From Mimachlamys varia (Eukaryota > Mollusca > Bivalvia > Pectinida > Pectinidae): a stretch of 64,000 nucleotides of DNA. Positions within the stretch are counted from its first letter, which is position 1; each line of letters starts with the position of its first letter. A program made the translations under genes and the position numbers. Below are positions 12,743 through 27,400 of the stretch, piece by piece. The notes under the pieces are model-generated. The model searched no databases. It was not told where the DNA came from and saw only the letters and a program-made list of their open reading frames with translations. Location of the stretch: the NCBI GenBank assembly GCA_947623455.1, contig OX392538.1:34781001-34845000 (forward strand), in the 5' to 3' direction.

Positions 12743-15322
12743 GAGTATATACTTATTGCAGTATTATGATAGATGTGGCTACTTAATGTAAAATTTTGCA
12801 TCGATTTGTATCCGTGTGTAACTTCGCGGTTTTTGTACTTTGGAGTACTATATGTGGACAATGACAGTACGACGGCACAACCAAACCAATAACACCCACA
12901 CTACCCTCTAACAATTTACGCTAACAATATAGCGTGAAAATAGCGGACAAACACAAATATTGAAGTACACCGTGTTTACATGATAAACATACACTGTCAA
13001 TGTTATGTTGTAATTTGAAATGTTGTTTTTATTCTTCTATTCCGTTATCGATAGAAATCAGACAACAATATGACGAAATTGTTTATAAAATTGATTACAG
13101 TGACGGTAAACGGTTCACGTTTTGTATGAAAGCTCATTAGTAGTTTAGGAATGTCTCGCGTGAAAAGATCGAATTTAATCATCGAAAGACTATTTCTTAC
13201 CACTTACACAGAACATGGTTAATCCATTATCATTGGTTGTCAGTATGAGAAGTTAAGACAGATTTGAGAACAACTAAACAGATTTCCCATTTCCCATCAT
13301 TTCTCAACAAAGGACATCTGTTCGCGGCAGGGTGATAACCAAGACAAAATTTAGTGTTACACAAAAGTGATCTGCGTATGAAATATTTTCGTCATACTCA
13401 GAGCAATACGAAAGCATAATGTGAAAAAAACAAAACTATTTAAAGCGTGAATGTAAAAAGTTAAACAGCCAAACAAAATGTAATATTGTTTTATTTTCTC
13501 CTAAATGTTTGAAGATTTATTTTGTTTGCGTTTTTCAATGGCAAGGGTTGACGTTCAAAGAAGTCACATCAAAGTAGCGGTTGCCCTATAGTAATTAAAA
13601 TCAGGTTGTCCGGCTGTTTTTGTTTTTGTTTTGTTTAGCATTTCACCAATAGTAATTGAAGTAAATTGAATATGAAAGGAATCTGGTCAAAATAAAACAA
13701 GGTACCAAGTGCCTAAACCTCAATGTTATCCCAGGCTAAGATAAAGGCAAACTTTTACATGTATTTACTAACATTTTGTTTAAATATTATGAAGCAAATT
13801 TGGTCAGAGACAAATAAGTTCTGGACTGGTAAAACCTCAACGTGGTCAGATAACTTCTTTATATTTATTAAATGCATAAAACATTTTGTTTTAACGTTAT
13901 AAAGCAGCGTTGGTCAAAAGCAAATACATTTGCAGTTGACAAAACCCTTAGATCAAGCGAACCAAAATACATGTCCATATTTGTTAAATATTAACAGCTT
14001 AATGTTAAGGGTCATTTACACAGCAGGTCCCATCATGAAGAGTCATTTCTCGTGTTCGTAAGGGGTAATTGTCGCGAACGCATTCGCAAAATTAAAACCC
14101 TCGCGAAATTTAGCAATTATACATGAATGTACATGTAGCTTTGTAGAATTGATCGAATCACAGTATGCAATCAAAATGGCTTTCCCTTTTTAGTGTATGT
14201 AACCCTTAGTTACTTTATCATCGTGAAGTATCCGGTTTTCATAATATATAATTTACTATTTAAACAGTTGCATAACCGCAATCATGTGATGTTCGACAAG
14301 AGTTGGTAAACATTTCATACTGTTTGTTAGACAGAAAAATGCCAGATGTCGAGAACTGAAAATATACAACAAAATTTAGCGTTTTAATAAGTGAATTAAT
14401 GCGAGATAGTTGAATAGCAGCCTGGTTGAATAGTGCAGTTGATATCCCAGTTGCACTAAACTGTCGGTCGGGATACGATGTCTCCATTGGACGTACAAAT
14501 GTCGAGTTCATCTACTGGGCGGCGTTGGTTTTCTCCAGGTCGCCTTGTTTCCTCTCACATTTTAGAACCCTGTATTACATCCGGGCCAACACGAGTGATT
14601 AATATATGTTGAGATGATTTGTTTCATAAGTACTGTGAAATAAAAGTGGCTCTTTAAAATCATAGCGCGACAAAACGTATGAACTACAGAATGTTTGAGT
14701 ACTGCTAAATTATTAAACTCGCGTAAACGCTTACGTTAATAGTGTATGCTATATACAGAGTATAATGGGAGAGTTCAACAGAAATCAGTGAAAAGGAACA
14801 TTTTACGCACCAGCGGGTTTGATATAGAAAAGACTTATTAGAAATAAGATAGCACCAGTATGTATATATGATGATTTAAAGGGATCATTTGTACAGGTGT
14901 ATAACGGCAGCTACCATTTGAGTAGTTGACTCGGAGTCGTTACCAGTGATAGCCGGGTATTAGGAGCGAGATAGTTCATATATTTATTCAATAGCATTGA
15001 TCTGGCACACAGGTGTGCTGCGTACATATCATTCTCTACTTCGGATCTTATGGACGAAAAAAGCCATTTATTCAAGAAAGTTCTGGAATTGATTTTTTTT
15101 ATTCTTTATTTAACTTTCTGTGCGTAATCGTGTACATTCTTTTTAAAGTTTGAGGAAAAAATCAAAACAACTTATTTTTGTGGAATCGGATAAAGGTCGT
15201 TACAGTTTTGAAATAAAAGGACATTATGGACACAGTTATGACGGTGTTCATGGACTTTTGAGCTGCAGTGTTAATTTATAAACATACCCCGAGGATGCGG
15301 CTGTAAACCTTTGTGTGTCTAG
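12743..15322. other. Intergenic / promoter-proximal region of the coiled-coil gene
   Basis: No exon is seen before 15323. A SINE lies at about 14470-14630. The segment just upstream of the start codon should contain the 5' UTR and promoter, but no TATA box or initiator can be singled out with confidence. Confidence 0.5.
14470..14630 (+). repeat. SINE-like copy
   Basis: Contains GGTTTTCTCCAGG, TTTCCTCTCACATTTTAGAA, CATCCGGGCCAACACGAGTG and a T/A-rich tail. The CATCCGGGCCAACA block also occurs at 588-601. The tRNA-like head is badly decayed. Confidence 0.45.
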
Positions 15323-15411
15323 ATGGCTGCAGCATCAGTTGCAATGGGCGAAGGAAAAACTTTAGTGTCAGGGTGTGATGTGAAACCGCTCCCCTCCATA
15401 GTTATAACAAG
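15323..15411 (+). CDS. Coiled-coil gene, coding exon 1
   Basis: Encodes MAAASVAMGEGKTLVSGCDV onward, 29 codons plus two bases of an arginine codon. The donor is ACAAG|gtacgt. The split codon AG|G completes correctly with exon 2. Confidence 0.75.
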
Positions 15412-18400
15412 GTACGTAAACCATTAACGTTGTTTCCAGATGTAATGCATTGTTATGAGGTTACCACGATGGCATGGCAACCTTAAAAACAATTTGACTA
15501 TGTATTCGAAACGAATCCTTTTCAGATTATTTCAGTTTAAGAACAATATCACTCATAATGAGATATTTGCAAAGTTCTGTTGAAATAAAAAAAAACTAAA
15601 ACCTAATATGACGCCTGTCAATATTGTATAATAATAAAACTAAAAAAGACAGGTGTTATAAGGACATTTAAGGAATGTCAAATGAAGTTATATACGGATG
15701 GGTGTATTAAGGACAGACTATTGAAGACAAAAACTATGTAATGTGAATTGACAACATTTAATTGTATTTATGAATCAACACTGACATTATTGAAAAACAA
15801 TTAACGAAACATATTTACAATTATAAATTTTATAATTATAAACTTTATTTATTTTACAACAATTATGAAACAAGCTATACAACTTATATTAATCACCTTT
15901 GTTGGCCCGGATGTTTTGTTGTTGAAGAAAGATGACGTCTGACGCCGACAATCAGAATTAAAGAGATTTTAGTAGGAGTTCATACGATCAGCTCGGAAAC
16001 CATAACAACAAATTGTTAGAAATACTGCATATCAAATGGCAAAGGCTCCAGTTATCAAATGTATGTGCGTTGTACAAGTAAAATTTCCAAGATTAACAAT
16101 GTTGTTACATATATTTAAGAAATTATTTTTTGGTAGTATCTCACTTGCTTATATACTTTTGCTCTTCAAGAAGCTTTTTTTTGTTGAAGAAGTTGTTTTT
16201 CTTTTGTTTTGCGTCATGTGATACCTGATGACTTCCCGGTGTTTGCGGGTGCGCGTATGTGAAAAGTGTGTGTGTGTATGTTTGGGACTTGCCATATTTC
16301 GGACATTGTGACGCTTTAAAGTGCTACCGCACTTAAGTATACTGTCAAATGCCTCAGGCAGCACAACCTCGTTATTGTGAAACTAAATGTAGCAGAGCTT
16401 ATTGTCTCTCAAGTTTATCCGGGTGTCTTACACTTTTCCGAATGAAGCAAAAAGAAACATTCTTAAACCAAATCGGCAGGAAGCGGTTGGTAGTTGCCCC
16501 ATAGGAGCGAACATTATCGCAAAGTTTTGTTTTCATAAAAGACTACTCATTTCCCAGGCTGAGACTCTAACAATGGTAGTAACAGCTGTCTGATTGACGT
16601 TCAGCAGTTTGTGAGTTGAACGACTGGTTAGCCCGTTGTCAGTATAATGTGACCGGATGGGGTGTTCTGCTTGGGGTCTTCAGCAGTATACTTCAGTGTG
16701 GTAGCACTTTTAATCCGCAAACAAATCGGACTATCGCAAGAAGGCTTACACGAACATACCGCGGCCTCCCAAATACACATGCTCTCAACCCCCACATCGC
16801 ATACACCGGGAGGCCGTCCTTAAATGACCCTGGCTGTTAATAGGACGTAAAAACAATCAACCAACCAACCAAAGCATGAAAAAGTACTAAAACATACCTC
16901 CACTCCCTCATATGACGACTACCCGCCCCACCCTCTTTTTGGCAAATAAATTCGACTTCCTTATAATAAGTTTGGTTTGGTTTATTTTGTGTTACGTCCT
17001 ATTAACAAATAGGGTCATTTAAGGACGAGACAGGTTTTGGAGGTGGAGGAAAGCTGGAGAAAAACCACCGACCTACGGTCAGTACCTGGCAACTGCCCCG
17101 CGTGGGTTTCGAACTTGCAACCAAGAGGTGGAGGGCTAGTGGCCCCCTTATAAAAAGTCATTTCTGTGTTAGATATATAATTATTCAAATGATAATCATT
17201 GTAATTACATATTTTGAACACCATTCCTATGAATGCATACGCTATGGTATTTATATTTTACTAATGACGTTGGTATTTAAGCCATCTCACCTCATCCTGT
17301 ATCTGTCTATTTTTTCGCCACACTGGCGACACGTTAGCAATATTGACATACTAACAACGGAAAAAGGATAAGAACACATCGGTATTTAGGAAAAGAATGA
17401 CACGGTACTACCTTATGAATGCTAAAAACTTTAAACAATTTTACAATTCAAGGCAACACACACAGTGATTCGTTTGTAGTATGTTAAAATTATCGGAAAT
17501 AAGGTCTTGTCACTTCTTTTTTATAAAGGAACCCAATTGGTTTGAAACGTATCATTTGGAATGTGATCACAATAGATTCAATTTAACAAACATTTAATTA
17601 TATTACGATTTCACTATTATAAATTCAAAGGATAAATAGACATTTAAAATTCCTAATTTCCTACATATACGAGTGTACATGTATAACCCATACAATGTCA
17701 TTTTAATGGTATCATGCGACATTCACAAAATATTTATGTTTAATAAAAAAAGTTCACTGCGCAGTTTCTTATTAAAGGACCCCTGTTTATATTTACAGAA
17801 CATCAAAATGAAATTATTCACATAGTTCAATTGTGCAAATTATTCATTGATATATTGATCATTGAATTCACCTGAGGAATAAAACACGTTTTAATTGATC
17901 AGATACTAGTTATCAGCATCATAAATGCCCTACTTCCTTACTTTAGGGCAGACTCTATTGTAGCCGAGTATCATGTATCAGTACGTCGCTGTTTGAGTTC
18001 GATCGTAAAGCAAACAACATTACTGCTATAAAAGTTCATCGAGAATACATTGCAAACATATGTTAATTGAAACTAAACAACTTCATAGATATATTCTTAA
18101 AAATAACTTGATCTAAAATTATTTCAATACTTTTTATTGATTTATTATTTTTAAATAAAAACTTTTATAGCATATATCATATATACATCCTTGTGATTAT
18201 GCATCACTTTTCATCGTTAAACTAACCATGCTTTCTACCACACCTATGAATAGCTTGGACCTCTTCGAGATTGGTACATGTTTTTTCCCGCTTTGTCAGA
18301 TTGGCAGCACAAAGGAAATTTGATGATAAGCCATGTTTCCCCCATCCAAGGCTAACATTAGAACTAAAAGTCGTTTCAAAAGGCAACATGTATATTTTGT

Positions 18401-21400
18401 TGTTGTTCACACACGGCTCTTGATCATAAAACTTTGTTCTACCGGCCCTAGTTATGAACGATCCTTAACTTCAAAATCTCCCTGGAAAATCTTTACTGTA
18501 TATAAAGAAGGATACACACTTTATTTAAAAGGGTAAACTGAAGCTGAACTTGGGAGATCATAGCAAGAACAAAATGGGACACAAGTACATATGTAGGCAA
18601 CACCTGGTGCCAACGGCAGGGGGTTACCAAATTAAATAACATTGTTAGCAGTATATGTTTTAAAAATAGATATATTTAAAAAATATGTATATATGAAAAA
18701 CAATATATATAAAACATATACATATAGAAAGTGTTAATAGCAAATCGGTCACAGCACCTAATTTTCATTCACACTTCTGTCAGTGTGATGATATTAGTTG
18801 TGGAAATGTAAAATAAAATTTTAACTATCAGGTAAATAGTAATAGACCTATATATACATCAATTATTTAGTTCACCGTCTGTGAGTAACTGGATAGGAAT
18901 TCAAATTATATTGATTTTGTAAGTAATTAACTATAAATGGTTCTGCTTAAAAGAAAGTAAACAGGATGATATCATCCATGTAATAGCCTTGGATATCAAT
19001 AATTCATTTAGGTCATCGTCTATGTAGATAATTGGATGATAATTCAAATTACATTGATTGTATAAGTAATACACGCTGTCATGACCTTCGACACGAATAT
19101 TATAATTTCTAACATACCATAACAAATAGTTAATTAACCGGTTTTTTTCCTCTTGGTATAATTACCTGTTTACAAATATAGCATCACCTGTCCTCTTCTA
19201 CAAATCTCGAACCTAAACTGTGATTGATTTTTAGCCTTCACGACATACTTACTTTTGCGAGATCATACTTTGAGATAATGATTACAGTTTGCGTGATCAC
19301 ATATTACCTGGTAATCAAGCGTCTAAATTGTTAACGACGGAATTCATTGGGGTCGAAAACCAGAATAAGATAACAAAAACATTAATGCAGAATTAGTAAT
19401 GAGAAAATGAACCATGCCCAATGTTATTCCGCCTCGGATTTTCACAAAGGTGTTTTTATTTTATTTATTGTTTGAAATAATACCAATTTTCACACTATTG
19501 AATTTTGTATTTCTCATATTTTGTAAGAAGTCTATTTAGTATGAAGCTCATATGAGATCGCTAATGTGGGTGGTACGGACGCATTTAATAGATAATACAA
19601 GGTGAAGTGAGCTTATAGCAAAGTCGATTGTTTATTATATATTTTTCTGCTTGGGCAAGCACACATCTACTGATTTACTACCGTCTTTCTATACTTATTA
19701 TCTTTAATATCTTTTATATGTATGATATGTTTCTCATTACCGTTGTTTCCTATGCAATCCTATTAACATGACAATGTTTGGTGTGAAGTCAAAATGCTAA
19801 CATCAGAAGCTTTTTTATATCCCAATCTACATATATTTGAGGCGAAGTATTTTGGGGTCTGCTGAGAAGTTTGAATATGTATCCTGTAATTAACTTCTCA
19901 AAGTAATCATATTTAAATCCAAATGAAACAATTCAAAACCACAAAATAAATTCATCAGATTTTTTTTGTCTTTGCTAGATCCTTCTTTTATTAATCCTGC
20001 AAGCTCTATCAACGAGCTGAAGATGCATTCTTGTAAGAACTGATTTTATCCATTTTTTGATATAGTATGACGGACCGCATAACTTTGCATGACACGTTTG
20101 TAAAATAGCGCTGCGAAGTTGGCATTTTATCGTTTTAGGTATTCATTTCAAAAATGAAGAAAATAAACAACATATTTTGCATGACACATTTTGTGGAATT
20201 GCACTGCGAAGTTGACATTATATCTTGTTAGATCTTTATTTCCACAATGAAGAAAATGACATGTTTTCTACACATATGCACTCATACACAACACATACGA
20301 TGGCACTTCCTTAATTTATATACAATGTACGCAGTTTCTAATACGATGTCAACCAAAATAAACCCAAACAAGCCTATTCGGATGGAAACGGCTAGTATTT
20401 ACCTTGACGGGACAAAACAGTTTAACTCTCATCAAATTATGTGAGAGGGTTATGACACGAACTTAATATACTATTAATGATTAATTGCCAGTGGTGTTGC
20501 CGCAGGTTGTTGTTAGTTTAGATTTGTTGATATATTGTGTTATAATCACCAATGATCGATTTAGCTATCAAGGAACATGATATGCTTTCGATAATTGTTT
20601 TCTATACAGTTACGCACAAATAATATTCTTCCGTCAAAACCCAATTGCCCATGACTTATTAATTCATCAGATATGTTTATTTATGTAGACCTCAGACGAT
20701 GTTTTCTATAGGAACGCCTTTCTCTGCTAAAACTCTCTGAATAACGTTCAAACATCTATATCAGTTTACATGGAGTGAATACAATAAATATAATAGGTCA
20801 ATCCTTTCCATTAAGAATTTTGTAATAAAGAGCATTCGGACTCTTTTATCATCAAATAGTGTATAAACGGAGCTCACCGTGACATGACAATTTATGAAGT
20901 TAAGGAAGTAAAACATATAACGCGTATCATATAGATCCATGTTTTTGCCTCAAAAAATTAAGGATACCGAAGCGGCAATAGTGAAATTATAAAATCGACT
21001 TTCACTATCATCGAAAGCAAAGTGTATACCTTGCATATACATGTACATGTACATTTATAACAATACTTATTATAAAATCATATTTTACTGATCATTCTCC
21101 GAATAACACGACAAGGGATGTTTGTACCTTCACGTATGCAGCTGTTCTATGTGGTATTTGTTTGATAGATTAGCTTCTCACATGGCGGGTCAGTAAGATA
21201 ACGTGGTGTGTCAGAGAGACAACGTGGTGTGTCAGTGAGATAACGTGGTGTGTCGGTGATATAACATGGTGTGTCAGTGAGATAACGTGGTGTGTCAGTG
21301 AAATAACATGGTGTGTCGGTGAGATAACATGGTGTGTCAGTGAGATAACATGGCGTGTCAGTGATACAACGTGGTGTGTCGGTGATATAACGTGGTGTGT

Positions 21401-24400
21401 CGGTGAGATAACGTGGTGTGTCAGTGAGATAACGTGGTATGTCAGTGAGATAACGTGGTGTATCAGTGAGATAATATGGTGTGTCAGTGAGATAACGTGG
21501 TGTGTCAGTGAGATAACGTGGTGTGTCAGTGATATAACGTGGTGTGTCAGTGAGATAACATGGTGTGTCAGTGATATAACGTGGTGTGTCAGTGATATAA
21601 CGTGGTGTGTCGGTGAGATAACGTGGTGTGTCAGTGAGATAACATGGTGTGTCAGTGATAAAACGTGGTGTGTCGGTGAGATAACGTGGTGTGTCAGTGA
21701 GATAACATGGTGTGTCAGTGAGATAACATGGTGTGTCAGTGAGATAACGTGGTGTGTCGGTGATATAACATGGTGTGTCAGTGAGATAACATGGTGTGTC
21801 AGTGAGATAACATGGTGTGTCAGTGAGATAACGTGGTGTGTCAGTGAGATAACGTGGTGTGTTAGTGAGATAACATGGTGTGTAAGTGAGATAACGTGGT
21901 GTGTTAGAGAGATAACGTGGTGTGTCAGTGAGATAATGTGGTGTGTCAGTGAGATAACGTGGTGTGTCAGTGAGATAACGTGGTGGTTAGTGAAATAACA
22001 TGGTGAGTCAGTGAGATGACGTGGTGTGTCAGTGAGATAACATGGTGTGTCAGTGAGATAACATGGTGTGTCAGTGAGAGAACATGGTGTGTCAGTGAGA
22101 TAACGTGGTGTGTCAGTGAGATAACGTGATGTGTCAGTGAGATAACATGGTGTCAGTGAGATAACATGGTGTGTCATTAAGATAACATGGTGTGTCAGTG
22201 AGATAACATTGTGTGTCAGTGAGAAAACGTGGTGTGTCAGTGAGATAACGTGATGTGTCAGTGAGATAACATGGTGTGTCAGTGAGATAACATGGTGTGT
22301 CAGTGAGAGAACATGGTGTGTCGGTGAGATAACATGGTGTGTCAGTGAGATAACGTGATGTGTCAGTGAGATAACATGGTATGTCAGTGAAATAACATGG
22401 TGTGTCAGTGAGAGAACATGGTGTGTCAGTGAAATAACGTGGTGTGTCAGTGAGATAACATGGTATGTCAGTGAGATAACGTGGTGTGTCAGTGAGATAA
22501 CATGGTGTGTCAGTGAGAGAACATGGTGTGTCAGTGAGATAACGTGGTGTGTCAGTGAGATAACGTGATGTGTCAGTGAGATAACAAGGTGTGTCAGTGA
22601 GATAACAAGGTGTGTCAGTGAGATAACGTGATGTGTCAGTGAGATAACGTGGTGTGTCAGTGAGATAACGTGATGTGTCAGTGAGATAACATGGTGTGTC
22701 AGTGAGATTACGTGGTGTGTCAGTGAGATAACGTGATGTGTCAGTGAGATAACATGGTGTGTCAGTGAGATAACATGGTGTGTCAGTGAAATAACATGGT
22801 GTGTCAGTGAGATAACATGGTGTGTCAGTGAGAGAACATGGTGTGTCGGTGAGATAACATGGTGTGTCAGTGAGATAACGTGATGTGTCAGTGAGATAAC
22901 ATGGTATGTCAGTGAAATAACATGGTGTGTCAGTGAGAGAACATGGTGTGTCAGTGAAATAACGTGGTGTGTCAGTGAGATAACGTGATGTGTCAGTGAG
23001 ATAACATGGTGTGTAAGTGAGATAACGTGGTGTGTCAGTGAGATAACATGGTGTGTCAGTGAGAGAACATGGTGTGTCAGTGAGATTACGTGGTGTGTCA
23101 GTGAGATAACGCGATGTGTCAGTGAGATAACATGGTGTGTCAGTGAGATAACGTGGTGTGTCAGTGAGATAACGTGGTGTGTCAGTGAGATAACGTGATG
23201 TGTCAGTGAGATAACATGGTGTGTCAGTGAGATAACATGGTGTGTTAGTGAGAGAACATGGTGTGTCAGTGAGATAACATGGTGTGTCAGTGAGATAACG
23301 TGATGTGTCAATGAGATAACGTGGTGTGTCAGTGAGATAACGTGGTGTGTCAGTGAGATAACATGGTGTCTCAGTGAGATAACATGGTGTGTCAGTGAGA
23401 GAACATGGTGTGTCAGTGAGATAACGTGGTGTGTCAGTGAGATAACGTGATGTGTCAATGAGATAACGTGGTGTGTCAGTGAGTTAACGTGGTGTGTCAG
23501 TGAGATAACGTGGTGTGTCAGTGAGATAACGTGGTGTGTCAGTGAGAACCAACTATGTAAGAACACAAACATACTATGATCAATTCACACCTATACACAT
23601 ACACATACGTCCCGTATGCTTACATTTAACATACATGGAGTCGCTCGCTCACTACAATAATGACTGATTCAATAGGACGACAAACAAAATCAAACCAACC
23701 AAATCGATATCAATAACCGTGGAATAGATTGTTGATAAATTTGAGATTTCCCGTCAGATATTTTCCGATTTGTAAGAAAGTTTAAAATGTCACAAAAATG
23801 AAACGTTCTAACGTGAAAGATTGATTATTCAATTCATGCTTGAATATTGACATGTGAAAGACCATCATCAGCGGATTACTGTCATTCCTGAACCTCAAAT
23901 ATATACAAGCCGTATTGATTTCGTTCTACCAAAATGTTATTAAGAGGCCAATATAAAATACCGAAGGTAGTATGTTTTCTTAATCTATATTATCTATTAA
24001 GGATATATTCAACAACACCTTGAGCAAATGATTGTTAACATCTCCTGATATATTACATTTTTGTAGCTGACTGGCAGTTCATGAAACACGTGTGAGAACC
24101 GGTATATCCCCCTGTTGTATTATTTACATAACTTTAGCATGATACATGTATGTATGTTGTCAGTAGTCAGCTATTGATACTAGAATATCCTGATAGAAAA
24201 TTATTCATTCTTTCAAAATGATATTTTTCTCTTATGAGAAAGATATTATTTTTCACTTAGTCTAGTAAAAAATATAAATTTTTATGATTTGACCAATAAA
24301 AAAACTGCTTCCAAAAGTGAAATTGTGCCTCGGTAGGTTTTGCAAAGACTATACAATTGTAATAAACATAATACAGACTTGTATCTAACAGTGTCTTCAG

Positions 24401-27400
24401 TAATACAAAATATATTTCACTGGCTAATATTTTATTATTTTTCACGCGTGCTGCGCAAGCGTCAAAATAGCAAAATATGACTCACACTCGTAAAATATAT
24501 TTGTTATTACTAAAAACACTATTAGATATCCCTTAAATATTACCCCTATTACATCTATGTCGCAGAAAGTGTTTGTCGTTCCATTGAGTTTCTACTAATT
24601 TGCTTATCTTGATAGAATCCTTGTTTCAAATGACGTGTCAATACGGCTTTTTTTTTAATAAATGCACAATTTAGTTTCACATACATGTATATTATGACAC
24701 ACATAAGCTCTGAACAAATGCAGAACATTATGCTTCAAGAGTCTGGTTACCTATTGTATATGTTGCATTTCCACTCCCTCCCTTCGCCCCTTCCCCTGGT
24801 AAATTTTAAATATACATTTTTCTTACAATGCACCTAGTGCTATGTGACTAATTGGCCTTAATCATTTCATCACCTAACTGTGAATCCGATAATTACCCAC
24901 GTCATATCATGCTAACAGAGGAACGTGAACCGAGGTCGACTTTAAGATAGCAGACGACTGACAACAGTATTTTACCTTCACCCGATTCGTCCGCGTGATG
25001 GACAGGTGTATTGATCCAGGGATCATTACCGTCCTCGTTGACAGGTGAATTGATTTAGGGATCACAGAAGATTTGGGATACCTGACAACAGATTGTGACT
25101 TTTAGAGACATTAAACGTTATCAGAAGTCATCGGTAGCTTGTTGGATATCTTGTTTCTACGTCTGACTTATTTGGTAAAATAAGTCAATACTTTATTTGT
25201 ATTTTAATCTAGCCAGTCGCCGGCTTATAATTGTACTTAGAATTGATTTGGCGATTTGGCAAGATTTCATGAAATACTTATATAGCGGAATAATTATTTG
25301 GGGAACAGAAATCCCTTAAACCGAGTGAAACATAAATGGATCCCTTCGATAAACCTCAACCATGATTGCATTACAGTAGCTTAAAATAAAAGATTAGTTT
25401 GTTAAGACGCAAAAAAGCATCGTCATATTTCAACGAGGAAACAAATACACCAACATATCACATGAAGCACACATATGTAGTACGACCTCGTATGACAGTT
25501 GGATAGAGTTTGCCCATGTAAGAAAGCTATGTGAAAAAAATGTATCTTACATAGCATTTCACTCTTACATAGTTAGTCAAAATGTTTTTTTTATGGTTTT
25601 TGAGTTTATTCGGGTAGTTGATATGAGAGAAAAGACTCTTTCATGACCAAAGGTGTAAGATAGGGAAATTCCACCCTCGGGATTTTCAAATTTTGCAAAA
25701 CCCTCGACAAAACCTCGGGTTTTATGTAAAACTCCTCGGATAGAATTTCCCTACCCTACTTCCCTGGTCATAAAAGAGTCTTATACTGTTGCGTCACGTC
25801 TCTCCGAATGGTGTTTATATTTTTGTTGTAGTTTTATCACAACGTCGGACTTCTGTTGTCAGTGTGATACTTTCTGCTGCTTAAGATATAAAATTAGAGT
25901 ATTAATTGCAAAACGTACTAAATGTTTCTAATGAAAGATCAATTCTCATTTTGATAAGAATATAATTAAAAAAATGTATGCATGTATGTTACATACAATA
26001 GTTGTGTTATTGCGAGTATTTTTTTAAAAATGCATACACTCCCTCTGTCAAAGCAATTGATTATGTAAACTACATTTTATGTGGTTTTTAGTATTTTGAT
26101 TAAGTAAATATATCTTAAATGTTATTGATCTTTTCAAGTACGTAATAAAACGTTCTTGTGATTATTTGTTTAAAATTCATAAACGTTCTCTGTCAAAGTA
26201 AATACACTCTATGATATTACGTAAACCACATTAATTTTATTGTGGGTGTTAAGTGTGCATTTGAATGTCTCAAGCACATTGGAATTAAACACTGTGCCCT
26301 TTTCCATAATTGATTACACATAGTCTAGACTTGCCTACTTTCCAATGGTCAAGCGGTCCAAAATACTTGAATTGTTATATAAGTTTATTTGTTCTGATAT
26401 ATCATTTTAAAGTTAAATACTTGTGATCAGTATTTGTACAGATGTTCGTGTATACTCTTATCGATTTTAACTTCCAGTGTTTGACAGTTCTTTTAACTTT
26501 TTATTATGACTTATATTCCTGTTTACATGTACTTACTTTTGAGTTGAATTACTTGACACTTGATTTTCTCGGCTCAAAAATTGAAGTTCAGCTTAAATAA
26601 TGGTATGATATTAGCCTTGGAAACTGCAAATAGTTTATACTTCAAACAAAGAAATGTTTAATTCTTCACATGGTGAGTTATAAAGGTGTGGAAAATCAGG
26701 ATATATTAATAGTAAGCTGTTTGTGGGTACCCAGGAAGTGTATGTATCTGCGTGGAGTTGGTTTGGTTTATTTTGTTTTACGTCCTATTAACAACAAGGG
26801 TCATTTAAGGACGTGCCAAGTTGGTGGAAAACAAGCCGGAGTACCCGGAGAAAAACCAACTACCTACGGTCAGTACCTGGCAACTGCCCCACATGGGTTT
26901 GGAACTCGCAACCCGGAGGTGGAGGGCTAGTGGTAGAATGTCGGAACATCTTTTATTTTCTTAAAAAATAATTTTTTATATCCCATACATTGGACCTCAG
27001 GTGTTGGGGCCCCTAAAGTTCTGCACAATATAATATATCACCCAGAGGTGGAGGGCTAGTGGTATAATATCGGAACATGTTAACCACTCGGCCACCCCGG
27101 CCCCGACTGTTCGACTTTTTGGCATATAAGGATTGAGCACTTGTCGATGGTTTCCTCCGTGGTAGATTATGCAAATACCAAACATCAATAACATATCCAT
27201 GTTTATTTATCTTGTTGGGTGTTGATTTCATGTGGGTCATGTTTCGAGTGTCATTGCTGTCGACTTCACTGCAATGACATCAATACACAGTGTAGTCCCA
27301 CCAGGTATCCTGTTTCAGGCTTTCTGTAAAATTAATACACTGGAAACTATAACGTACGTGCCTGATTTCATGGGGAAAATGTCATTCAGTTTATTTATTC

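Noticed and set aside
21178..23547. CRISPR-like array
   Set aside because: Units are contiguous 21-mers without unique spacers, in a eukaryotic context.
21170..23572. 800-residue protein of ISLTHHV repeats
   Set aside because: The frame is a by-product of a 21-bp minisatellite whose complement lacks stops in two frames. Its edges add only short non-repeat tails, and it lies antisense in an intron.
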